From JACKNG01 sp040220855 (lineage in GTDB: Bacteria; Pseudomonadota; Gammaproteobacteria; Ga0077536): 64,000 nucleotides of DNA. Positions within the stretch are counted from its first letter, which is position 1. Every line of letters begins with the position of its first letter. Both the position numbers and the translations under genes were made by a program. The stretch lies in the NCBI GenBank assembly GCA_040220855.1, contig JAVJVZ010000040.1, forward strand, positions 1 through 64,000, read 5' to 3'. The notes under the pieces were generated by a model that was not told the DNA's origin, did not search any database, and saw only the letters and a list, made by a program, of their open reading frames with translations. Positions 1 to 7,981 of the stretch are shown here, piece by piece.

Positions 1-838
1 CTAGGGTCAGGATTCATAATCAATAGATGACGATAGCTGCGAGAGCGATGGCCGAGAGGAATACCTTGGGACAGCGGTCATAGCGTGTTGCGACGCGCCT
101 CCAGTCCTTGAGCCTGCCGAACATAATCTCGATCCGGTTTCGCCGCTTGTACCGGCGCTTGTCATATTTGACCGGGGTTTTTCGCTGCTTCCGACCGGGG
201 ATGCAGGCGCGTATCCCTTTGTCTTGCAACGCTTCTCGGAACCAGTCAGCGTCATAGCCGCGATCCCCGTGCAGCCATTTGACGTTTGGCAGGCCGCAAA
301 GCAACGCCCGCGCGCCGATGTAGTCGCTCACCTGGCCGGCGGTAACAAACAGGTCGAGAGGGCGCCCCTGGCTGTCGCAGATGGCGTGCAGTTTGGTGTT
401 CATACCACCCTTGGTTCGACCGATCAGGCGGCCGCGCCCCCCTTTTTCGCGGCCATGCTGGTCGCTGTGCGGTGGGCTTTGAGATAGGTGGCGTCAATCA
501 TCACGGTCTGTTCTTCGCCGTGCCCGGCGGCCAGACCCGCCATCATCCGCGCGAAGACGCCTTTCTCGCTCCAGCGCTTCCAGCGGCTGTAGAGAGTCTT
601 GTGCGGGCCATAGGCTGCAGGGGCATCGCGCCACCTTAACCCATTGCGGTTGATGAAGATAATCCCGCTCTGAACCCGCTTGTCATCGACCCGAGGCTTA
701 CCATGCGACTTCGGAAAGAAGGGTTTAAGACGCGCCATCTGCGCATCGGTCAGCCAGAAAAGATCAGACATTTCACCGCTCCGTTTTCGGAACCGTGAAT
801 CACGCGTTGCAGCGGAAATCAATGCATCCTGACCCTAG
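1..838. mobile_element. IS5-family insertion sequence
   Basis: The two ends carry matching inverted repeats, reading GGGTCAGGAT inward from position 4 and from 835. The sequence CTAG flanks both sides (1-4 and 835-838), which fits the CTAG-type targets of part of the IS5 family. Inside is one transposase split over two frames on the minus strand. The left flank lies at the window edge, so the duplication cannot be confirmed outside it. The element sits about 90 bp from a tRNA-Ser gene. Confidence 0.88.
20..771 (-). CDS. IS5-family transposase, two frames joined by -1 frameshift
   Basis: This DDE transposase would move the surrounding IS. The first frame starts at 771 (MSDLFWLTD) and stops at 424. 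The second runs in the -1 frame down to 20 and supplies the C-terminal half. The catalytic residues are split: the first Asp is in VMIDATY in frame A, the second is in GDRGYDAD and the Glu is in RNRIEIMFGRLKD in frame B. The overlap contains A-AAG-GGG (complement of 439-445), a fitting slippery heptamer for programmed -1 slippage. Frame B upstream of its first Met reads GRGRLIGRTKGG, which is typical of the family, so the fusion is the functional form. A start at 822 is possible but adds 17 non-conserved residues. Confidence 0.87.
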
Positions 839-929
839 GGCCAGTGCTCAGCCCCTCCCGCATAACCCTCGAAAACAACGAGAAAATCCGGCCGCAGCCG
901 GATCGCGAGAACGCTTTCGCTGGGGCAAG

Positions 930-1019
930 TGGCGGAGACGAAGGGATTCGAACCCTCGAGACGGTTTCCCGCCTACTCCCTTAGCAGGGGAGCGCCTTCG
1001 ACCACTCGGCCACGTCTCC
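930..1019 (-). tRNA. tRNA-Ser (anticodon GCU)
   Basis: The minus strand folds as a class II tRNA. The 7-bp acceptor stem pairs GGAGACG with CGTCTCC, followed by discriminator G and an encoded CCA (930-932). The anticodon stem CTCCC/GGGAG encloses a loop with anticodon GCT. A long variable arm and the T-loop GTTCGAATCC are visible. It reads AGC/AGU serine codons. No protein-coding frame is expected here. Confidence 0.96.
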
Positions 1020-1380
1020 GCCGACGCGTATATCCAAGCCAACGTCCGGATTACAAGGCAAAACTGCCCCGTGCCGAAAAAACCTCTCGACTGGCCGGAC
1101 CTGCCCCGGATTGCACCCAGTCACGACGCGCGCCCGCAGGGGCGGCGGCGGTTCGGCCCGGATCACTGCGGGCCAGTCGTTCGGGCCCGCCCATCCGATT
1201 GCCGGGGCGGCGGTTGCGGCGAGATCGTCTGTGGCGACCTCCTGGCACGAGGACCGAAACGGCGCAGGTTTGCCCTGGGGCTGTCGGAGCGTATACAGGG
1301 CCGGGGCGAAACTCCGGCGCGCCGGACAAGCGGGCGGTACTGCGGCTGGGACGCCGCAATTGAAGGGAGGGACGCATCCC
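1020..1380. other. intergenic region, no gene recognised
   Basis: This 361-bp stretch separates the tRNA from the GntR-family regulator. A frame continuous with the regulator is open back to 1111, but its residues are low-complexity Arg/Gly/Ala and match no regulator N-terminus, so it was not included. The purine-rich GAAGGGAGGGAC just before 1381 is the likely ribosome binding site. Confidence 0.6.
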
Positions 1381-2076
1381 ATGCGGATGACGAAACAGGA
1401 CGCCCTCGGGCGGTTGCAGCGGCTGATCGACCGCGCAGCGCCGGCTTCGGGCGACAGGTTGCCGACCGAGCGCCGCATGGCCGAGACCCTGGGATGCAGC
1501 CGGGCGACGCTGCGTGCCGCGCTGGCCGAGCTCGAATCCCGGGGCCAGATCTGGCGGCGGGTCGGCCAGGGCACCTTTCGCGGCCGGGCGCCGATCGGCC
1601 AGCCGCTCCGGGATGCGATCCTGATCGAAGCAACCACGTCGCTCGACCTGATGGATGCGCGGGTGTTGCTCGAACCGCAGGTCGCGGCGGCCGCCGCCGA
1701 ACGGCGCGAGCCGGCCGACATCGCGCATCTGCGCGACCGGGTCGCCGCCGGGCGCCGGGCGGGCGATCACGCGGCCTGCGAACGCGCAGACGACGCCTTT
1801 CACCAGGCGATTGCCGAAGTGACGCGCAATCCGGTGCTGATCGCCCTCCTGCGGCATTTTTCCGGCACGCGCTGCCGGTCGGTGTGGCAGCGGGAATGGG
1901 ACCGCACCTACCGGCGGGTCGGCGTCGATGCCTTTCGTCACGTTCATTCCGATCAGCACCAGGCGATTGTCGATGCCATTGCCGCCGGTGATGCCGAGGC
2001 GGCCCGACGCGAGATGGCCGGCCACCTGGCGCTGGTGCGACAGGCCATCAGGGCCGCCTCTTCCGGCCCGGACTGA
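1381..2076 (+). CDS. GntR-family transcriptional regulator with FCD-type ligand domain
   Basis: About residues 1-65 form the GntR winged helix-turn-helix, with LPTERRMAETLGCSRATLRA as the recognition core. The rest is all-helical and ends with HSDQHQAIVDAIAAGD, the pattern of FCD (FadR C-terminal) metabolite-binding domains. Its 231 aa is normal for the family. It should act as a cytoplasmic dimer controlled by an organic acid or sugar acid. The start at 1381 follows a GAAGGGAGGG ribosome site; Met at 1387 is an alternative. The next gene, a DMT exporter, is convergent and only 4 bp away, so the target may lie elsewhere. Confidence 0.85.
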   Translation: MRMTKQDALGRLQRLIDRAAPASGDRLPTERRMAETLGCSRATLRAALAELESRGQIWRRVGQGTFRGRAPIGQPLRDAILIEATTSLDLMDARVLLEPQVAAAAAERREPADIAHLRDRVAAGRRAGDHAACERADDAFHQAIAEVTRNPVLIALLRHFSGTRCRSVWQREWDRTYRRVGVDAFRHVHSDQHQAIVDAIAAGDAEAARREMAGHLALVRQAIRAASSGPD

Positions 2077-2080
2077 GCGA

Positions 2081-3010
2081 TCAGCGGGCGCGGATGCGGC
2101 GGCTGCGGCGGCGGCCCGGCGCGATGCCGGGGCGGTTGGCCGGCAACCGCTCGCGCCAGAAGACATAGAGCCCCGAGCCCAGGATGATGGCAATCCCGAC
2201 CCAGGTCCAGAGGTCGGGGAAATCGCCAAAGACCAGATAGCCCGCAGCCGTGGCGCCGACGATCTCGAGATACTGGAACGGCGCCAAGGTGCCGGCCTCG
2301 GCCCTGCGGAAGGCCTCGGCGATCAGAACGAAGCTGGTGGCGGCAAAGGCCCCGGCGCCGAGGATCGCCATCCAGCCGGCGGGCGGCAGGGCCGCGAAAC
2401 TGGCCGTGATCGCCCCTGCCGACCCGAAGACAAGCGTCAGCCCGCCCATGCCGAGGCAGGCATAGAAGGTGGCGCCGCATTGCACCGTCAGGGCCGAGCG
2501 CAGCTTCGAGGCACGGCGCAGCACGATCATGTTCAGCGCATAGGCGACGGCGGCCAGAAGCGGCAGCAGGGCCGCCGCGCCAAATCCGCCTCCGGGGCGG
2601 ATCACGATCACCGCGCCAATCAGCCCGATGCCCACCGCCGCCATCCGGCGTGCGCCGACCTTTTCGCCGAGAAGCGGCCCGACCAGCGCGGTCAGGATCA
2701 GCGGCTCGACAAAGAAGATGGCAATCGCCGTGGCAATCGGCATCACCGAGAAGGCCCAGATCAGACTGCCCAGCGTCACCATCACCAGGCCACCGGACAG
2801 GGCGACAACCGGCGAAAACATCGGCCCGCGCAGGCGATGGCGCAGCAGCAGCGCCGCCGGCACGAGAAACAGCGCCTGGGCCAGCAACCGCGCCAGCGTC
2901 ACTTCGGCCGGGTGCAAATCGGCGGTCAGCACCTTGGCAAAGGTGTCGCCAATGGGCAGCAGCAGCATGGCCAGGGCCATGAAGATCATCCCGAGTGTCG
3001 AGTCGGACAT
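2081..3010 (-). CDS. DMT-superfamily (EamA) transporter
   Basis: This is a 309-aa membrane protein with about ten hydrophobic segments in two repeats, as in the EamA/RhaT-type drug/metabolite exporters. Recognisable pieces include IFFVEPLILTALVGPLLGEK at the end of the first repeat and FQYLEIVGATAAGYLVFGD at the end of the second. It ends with a basic Arg-rich tail (GRRRSRRIRAR), expected to be cytoplasmic. The substrate cannot be read from the sequence; relatives export amino acids, purines or small metabolites. The stop is 4 bp from the end of the GntR-family gene on the other strand. Confidence 0.85.
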   Translation of the reverse strand: MSDSTLGMIFMALAMLLLPIGDTFAKVLTADLHPAEVTLARLLAQALFLVPAALLLRHRLRGPMFSPVVALSGGLVMVTLGSLIWAFSVMPIATAIAIFFVEPLILTALVGPLLGEKVGARRMAAVGIGLIGAVIVIRPGGGFGAAALLPLLAAVAYALNMIVLRRASKLRSALTVQCGATFYACLGMGGLTLVFGSAGAITASFAALPPAGWMAILGAGAFAATSFVLIAEAFRRAEAGTLAPFQYLEIVGATAAGYLVFGDFPDLWTWVGIAIILGSGLYVFWRERLPANRPGIAPGRRRSRRIRAR

Positions 3011-3178
3011 GGATCACCTCACGAATGACAGGCCCGCAAGCGGGCCGGATGTCCGGGCGTTCAGGACGGAGAATACGGGCTTTGGACGCGCGACTGCGGC
3101 GGCGACGCCATCGCGCGCCTCGCGGCTTTCTGTCTGTCTAGGGGCCGCGGCGCGACGGATCAACCCGCGCGGCCGCTG

Positions 3179-3928
3179 TCAGAGCGCAAAGAACACGACG
3201 GTCAGCACCGCGCCGATGGCGACGATCAGCAGCCGCAACAGATCCATGCGCCGGATGCGACGCGCCTGGCGCGCGCCGATATAGCCGCCCAGCGTCGTCG
3301 CCAGCGCCAGCACCACGGCCGATTCCCAGGCGATCAGCCCGGCGGTGGCATAGGTCGTCACCGACACCAACGACAGCACGGCCGACAGCAGGTTTTTCAG
3401 CCCGTTCATGTTGTGCAGGTTCTCGAAGCCGATCAGGCTGAAGGCGGCGAGCAGCATGATCCCCAGCCCGCCGTTGAAATAGCCGCCATAGCCCGCCACC
3501 AGAAGCAACGCCACGGCCGACACCAGCGGGCCGATCACCGCGTGGCCCCGCGCCCGCACCGCCGCCACCAGCCGCGGCCCCAGTGCAAAGAGCAGCGTCG
3601 CGGTGAGCAGCAGCCAGGGCACAATGCCGACAAAGGCGTCGCCAGGCGTGATCAGCAACAGCCCCGCCCCAGCCAGGCCGCCCAGAGCCGAGACCAGCAC
3701 GATGGCCCGCAACGGCAGGCTGCCCTCGGCGCGGATGTCGTGCCGGTAGGCCCAGGCGCTGCCGATATAGCCGGGCAGCGCCGTCAGGGTGGCGGTGGCA
3801 TTGGCCATGATCGGCGGCACCCCCAGCCAGACCAGCGCCGGAAAGCTGAGCAGCGTTCCACCGCCGGCGATGGCGTTGATCATCCCGGCCAGAAGGCCCG
3901 CGATGACAAGTACGGCATAAGACAGCAT
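3179..3928 (-). CDS. TauE/SafE-family sulfite/anion permease
   Basis: This 249-aa protein has about eight hydrophobic segments. The N-terminal motif GLLAGMINAIAGGGTLLSFP is diagnostic of the TauE/SafE (DUF81) family, and a second copy appears as GGYFNGGLGIMLLA. Family members are linked to export of sulfite, sulfoacetate or related anions; the substrate here is unknown. The start at 3928 places Met before LSYAVLVIAGLLAG. The frame is open to 4021, but the extra residues are charged and unlike the family. It is divergent from the antiporter at 4141. Confidence 0.87.
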   Translation of the reverse strand: MLSYAVLVIAGLLAGMINAIAGGGTLLSFPALVWLGVPPIMANATATLTALPGYIGSAWAYRHDIRAEGSLPLRAIVLVSALGGLAGAGLLLITPGDAFVGIVPWLLLTATLLFALGPRLVAAVRARGHAVIGPLVSAVALLLVAGYGGYFNGGLGIMLLAAFSLIGFENLHNMNGLKNLLSAVLSLVSVTTYATAGLIAWESAVVLALATTLGGYIGARQARRIRRMDLLRLLIVAIGAVLTVVFFAL

Positions 3929-4140
3929 TCCAGGCTCCTCGCGTCGACGTTTCCGCCCTATGCCGCAGATGGGATTGGTCTGCAAATTGGTTCGTTCGCG
4001 ACCACGGGGCCCCGCCCGCATTTTCCGGTTCTGCCATCCGACGAACCACGCATGCCGGTTTTCTCGCTGAAGACGCCGGTGCCGGGCAGAAATGCCAAAA
4101 TCTCGCGTGCGCCCCGGAATGCTTCTGATATTCCATAGAC

Positions 4141-6654
4141 ATGGATATCGTATTGATCACCACCATTATCGCATCGCTGTTCCTGGTCATCGGCGCGGCC
4201 GAGCCCTTGGCGGCGCGATTGCGCCTGCCCTACAGCGTGATCCTCGCGGTGCTCGGGGTAATGATCGGCCTTGGTGCCACGTTTTTCCTGCGCACCCAGC
4301 TCACCGATGCGCTCAATCCGGTGGCCGAGGCGATCCTCGGGCTGCCCATCCGCTCGAATGTCTTTCTTTATGTCTTTCTGCCGACGCTGCTGTTTCAGGC
4401 GACGCTGGGGATGAACCTGCGCCGGATGCTGGACGACTGGGTTCCGATCCTGGTGCTGGCGGTGGTGGCGGTGGTGGTGGCCACCTTCAGCGTCGGATAC
4501 GCGCTGGCTTGGGCCAGTTCCCTGCCGCTGGCGGCCTGCCTGCTGATCGGCGCCATCGTCTCGACGACCGACCCCTCGGCGGTGGTCTCGATCTTCCGCT
4601 CGATCTCGGCGCCGCGCCGGCTGGCGCGGATCATCGAGGGCGAGAGCCTGCTGAACGACGCCGCCGCCATCGCGCTCTTCGGGCTGTTCATGGGCTTTGT
4701 GATGCTGGGCCTGCCCGATCCCGAACTTGGCGAGGCGCTGGCCCGGTTTCCGATGCTGATCGCCGGCGGTGCCTTTACTGGCTGGTTCGCGGCGCGGGTC
4801 GCGGTCTGGGTCATGGCGCTGTTCAGCCGGCACGAGCTGGCGCAGATCTCGATCTCGGTCGCCCTGCCCTACCTTGCCTATATCGGTGCCGAACAGATCG
4901 TCGGCGCCTCCGGGGTGATCGCCGTGGTTGCCGCCGGGCTGACAATGAACCTGACCGCCCCTGGTCGCCTGCCGCCGCAGGCCTGGGCCAACCTGCGCGA
5001 GCTCTGGGACGTGCTCGCCCATTGGGCCGGGGCGCTGATCTTCATCCTTGCCGCGCTGCTGATCCCGCGGCTTCTGGAAGAGGTCAGGTTCGCCGATTTC
5101 CTGCTGGTCGGGGTGGTGATCCTCGCCGCCATCGCCGCGCGTGTGGTGATCCTGTTCGGGCTGCTGCCGCTGCTGTCGCGGCTCAAGCTGTCGCCGCCGG
5201 TCGACCGGCCCTACCGGGTCGCGATCCTCTGGGGCGGGCTGCGCGGCGCGGTGACCCTGGCGCTGGCGCTGGCGGTCACCGAAAGCTTCCGAGTGCCCGA
5301 CGGCATCCAGCGGGTGGTGGGCATCCTCGCCACCGGTTTCACGCTCTTTACCCTGATCGTGCAGGGCACGACCCTGCGCTGGATCATCGGCCGGCTCGGC
5401 CTCGACCAGTTGTCGCCGATCGATCAGGCGCTGTCGCGGCAGGTGGTCGCCGTGGCGCTTCAGACCGTGCGCGAGGACGTGGCGCGCACCACCGAGAACT
5501 ACGACTTGAGCCGCGACATCGTGCGCTCGGAAGCCAAACGCTTTGGCGAACGGCTCGACGCGGCGGTCAAGACCGCCGAGGACAGCGCCGACATCCTCGA
5601 CCGCGACCGGATTGCCCTGGGCCTGATCGTTCTTGCCGGCCACGAGCGCGACACCATCCTGCACCGGATGCGCGAACGGACGATCTCGGCCAGGATGGCG
5701 GAAAAGGTGCTTTCCGATGCCGACCGGCTGATCGAGGGCGCGCGATCACAGGGCCGCAGCGGTTACCAGCGCGCTGCGCGGCGCAGCGTTGCCTATGGCC
5801 TGGCGTTCCGCACCGCGGTCGCGCTGAATGCTCGGATCGGCCTGGCGGCGCCGCTGGCCAGGATGACCGCCGACCGCTTCGAGCTGCTGCTGTCGCAACG
5901 GCTGATCCTGCGCGATCTCGGCGGCTTTATCGATGGCCGCATTCGCAGGATTCACGGCCGCCGCGTGGCCGAGTTGCTGAACGAGCTGCTGTCCCGGCGG
6001 ATCGAATCGGTGGAAACCGCGCTTGAGGGGTTGCGCCTGCAATATCCCGGCTATGCCGAAAAGCTCGAGCGCCGTTTCATCCGCCGCACCGCGCTGCGGC
6101 TCGAGGAACGCGAATATATGATGATGCGCGAGGACGGGCTGATCGGCGCCGAGGTCCATACCGCGCTGATGCAGGAACTCGCCGCGCGCCGGGCCGCCGC
6201 CGAAACCCGCCCCCGGCTCGATATCGCGCTGCAAAGGACGACGCTGGTCCGGCAGTTCCCGCTGTTCGCCGAGTTCGAGGAAAGCGCGGTAAAGCGGCTC
6301 GGGCGGGTGCTCGAGACCCGCTATGTCAATGCCGGCGAAGTCGTCATCCACAAGGACAGCGCCGCCAAACGGGTGTTCTTCATCGCCTCGGGCGCGGTGG
6401 AGTTGAAGTCCGCCGGCCAGTCCTGGCGGCTGGGGCGCGGCGAGATGTTCGGCCAGATGGCGATCCTGACGCAGAGATCAATCCGCGCCGAGGCCCATGC
6501 CATCGCCCCCACCACGCTGCTGGTGCTGGACGAGGACCGCTTTCGCCGGCTGATCGTGCGCAGCAAGGCGCTGCGCAAGGCGGTGCGCGCCAGCGCCGAA
6601 AAACGCGGCATCGAACCGGCGGGACTGTTGCCGGACGCGGACAAAGGCTCCTAA
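4141..6654 (+). CDS. CPA1 Na+/H+ antiporter with C-terminal cyclic-nucleotide-binding domain
   Basis: Residues 1 to about 415 form a multi-pass CPA1 exchanger core with STTDPSAVVS (141-150) and EGESLLNDAAAIALF (166-180), the ion-site motifs of the NhaP/SOS1 group. A long charged cytoplasmic region follows. A CNB domain at roughly residues 695-800 has the FAEFEESAVKRLGRVLETR entry and RGEMFGQMAIL, the phosphate-binding cassette position. At 837 aa it is a SOS1-like size. It should exchange Na+ or K+ for H+ at the inner membrane with allosteric control by the CNB domain. No strong ribosome site precedes 4141, but the methionine fits the family start. A protein of the same architecture lies at 23577 in the other half of the window. 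Confidence 0.88.
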   Translation: MDIVLITTIIASLFLVIGAAEPLAARLRLPYSVILAVLGVMIGLGATFFLRTQLTDALNPVAEAILGLPIRSNVFLYVFLPTLLFQATLGMNLRRMLDDWVPILVLAVVAVVVATFSVGYALAWASSLPLAACLLIGAIVSTTDPSAVVSIFRSISAPRRLARIIEGESLLNDAAAIALFGLFMGFVMLGLPDPELGEALARFPMLIAGGAFTGWFAARVAVWVMALFSRHELAQISISVALPYLAYIGAEQIVGASGVIAVVAAGLTMNLTAPGRLPPQAWANLRELWDVLAHWAGALIFILAALLIPRLLEEVRFADFLLVGVVILAAIAARVVILFGLLPLLSRLKLSPPVDRPYRVAILWGGLRGAVTLALALAVTESFRVPDGIQRVVGILATGFTLFTLIVQGTTLRWIIGRLGLDQLSPIDQALSRQVVAVALQTVREDVARTTENYDLSRDIVRSEAKRFGERLDAAVKTAEDSADILDRDRIALGLIVLAGHERDTILHRMRERTISARMAEKVLSDADRLIEGARSQGRSGYQRAARRSVAYGLAFRTAVALNARIGLAAPLARMTADRFELLLSQRLILRDLGGFIDGRIRRIHGRRVAELLNELLSRRIESVETALEGLRLQYPGYAEKLERRFIRRTALRLEEREYMMMREDGLIGAEVHTALMQELAARRAAAETRPRLDIALQRTTLVRQFPLFAEFEESAVKRLGRVLETRYVNAGEVVIHKDSAAKRVFFIASGAVELKSAGQSWRLGRGEMFGQMAILTQRSIRAEAHAIAPTTLLVLDEDRFRRLIVRSKALRKAVRASAEKRGIEPAGLLPDADKGS

Positions 6655-6656
6655 GT

Positions 6657-6752
6657 CGTTTCGGGGAATACCTGAGCCATTAAGCATCACCAAAAGCCCG
6701 AGAGCGCCGAAGGCGTGGCAGGGTTTTGGTGATTCAAGGTTTTCCCGAAACG
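6657..6752. repeat. nested inverted repeat, possible terminator or small dispersed repeat
   Basis: Outer arms CGTTTCGGG (6657-6665) and CCCGAAACG (6744-6752) enclose a second pair, ATCACCAAAA (6686-6695) and TTTTGGTGAT (6724-6733). The element starts three bases after the antiporter stop and lies between convergent genes, so it could end transcription of both. Its nested palindrome also fits a non-autonomous dispersed repeat. No ORF is present. Confidence 0.6.
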
Positions 6753-6773
6753 CTCTAGCCGTCGGGCCGGCGG

Positions 6774-7970
6774 CTACCCTTCAATCTCGTAGGCCTCGAT
6801 GAAGCCGCGGTCGGGCTCCACCCCCAGCCCCGGCCCGGTGGGCACCGCAATCAGCCCGTCGTTGCGTTTGACCTGTCCCTGAATATCCAGCGGTTCCGCC
6901 AGCAGGTGATCGCGAAAGCGGTTCTCGGTGGTGTCGAACTCGAGCCAGGGCTCGCGCGGGAACAGCCCGCCGGGCATCGGCGGCATGGCCGCCAGCAGGT
7001 GCAGGTTGGTCGCCACGGCGATGGCCGAGCCCCAGACGTGGTTGAACACCGGCGTGAAATGCGCATGGCACAGCGCCAGCACCCGCAGGTATTCGGTGAT
7101 GCCGCCCAGCGCGCAGACTTCGGGCTGCGCAATGTCCAGCCCGCGGCTCTCCAACAGCGCCCGCCAGCCCCAGCGGTTGAACTCGGCCTCGCCGCCCGAG
7201 ATGTTGACCTTGAGCCCGGCGCGCAGCTCGCGGTAGCCATCGAGATCCTCGGGGGCGATCGGCTCTTCGAACCAAAAGGCGCCCAGCTCGTCCAACGCCC
7301 GGCCGACGTAGAAGGCGTCAGAGGTTGTATAGGCGTGGTTGGCGTCGGCCATGAAATCGAAATCTTCACCCACCCCGCGCCGCACCGCCTCGGCCAGTTT
7401 CACATCGTCCTTGGCGCCAAGGCCGATCTTCATCTTGGTGGCGGCAAAACCCATGTCGCGGATCGCCGCCGCCTCATCGACAAAGCGCGCGACGTGATCG
7501 GCGGTGCTCTCGCGTTTCAGCATCATGCCGTAGCCATAAGACCGCACATGGCTGCGATGCGCGCCGCCGATCAGCTTGTGGATCGGCTGGCCCGTCACCT
7601 TGCCGGCAATGTCCCAGAGCGCGATATCGACGCCCGAGAGCGATTGCAGCGGCATCCCCTTCTGTCCGTGATCGCGCAGCAGGTTGTAGACCCGGTGCCA
7701 GATCACGTCGCGGTCCATCGGATCCATGCCCAGCACCAGCGGCTGGATCACCTTTTCCACGATCGCCTTGTTGGCCAGCGCGACATTGCCCGGGCCAAAG
7801 CATTCACCCCAGCCGGTGATCCCCTGATCTGTCTCGACCTCGACGATATGGGCGGTGCGTTTCGAATAGTATTGCTGCGAATAGCCCAGCTCTTCGGGCA
7901 TGTCGCATTGAAGAACGTGGCTGGTGATCCTGGTGATCTTCAGAGAGCTGGCGATTGCTTCGAGTTTCAT
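6774..7970 (-). CDS. mandelate racemase/muconate lactonizing enzyme family dehydratase
   Basis: This 398-aa enolase-superfamily enzyme probably dehydrates a sugar acid. It has the K-x-K base motif (TKMKIG, Lys179/Lys181), metal ligands Asp209 (ADANHAY), Glu235 (FEEP) and Glu261 (GGEAEF), and the Asp279/His311 pair (FNHVWGS). This is the mandelate-racemase-subgroup active site. The exact sugar acid cannot be read. The start at 7970 follows the ribosome site GGAGGATTTC. It lies 11 bp downstream of the aldehyde dehydrogenase on the same strand, so the two are co-transcribed. The sulfatase further upstream suggests a role in degrading a sulfated sugar. Confidence 0.87.
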   Translation of the reverse strand: MKLEAIASSLKITRITSHVLQCDMPEELGYSQQYYSKRTAHIVEVETDQGITGWGECFGPGNVALANKAIVEKVIQPLVLGMDPMDRDVIWHRVYNLLRDHGQKGMPLQSLSGVDIALWDIAGKVTGQPIHKLIGGAHRSHVRSYGYGMMLKRESTADHVARFVDEAAAIRDMGFAATKMKIGLGAKDDVKLAEAVRRGVGEDFDFMADANHAYTTSDAFYVGRALDELGAFWFEEPIAPEDLDGYRELRAGLKVNISGGEAEFNRWGWRALLESRGLDIAQPEVCALGGITEYLRVLALCHAHFTPVFNHVWGSAIAVATNLHLLAAMPPMPGGLFPREPWLEFDTTENRFRDHLLAEPLDIQGQVKRNDGLIAVPTGPGLGVEPDRGFIEAYEIEG

Positions 7971-7981
7971 GAAATCCTCCA

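Noticed and set aside
1111..1380. N-terminal extension of the GntR-family regulator
   Set aside because: The extra residues are low-complexity and the purine-rich ribosome site lies directly before 1381.
3958..5664. A 568-codon open frame antisense to the first antiporter
   Set aside because: Low-complexity Gln/Arg/Asp/His composition and full overlap with a recognised gene.
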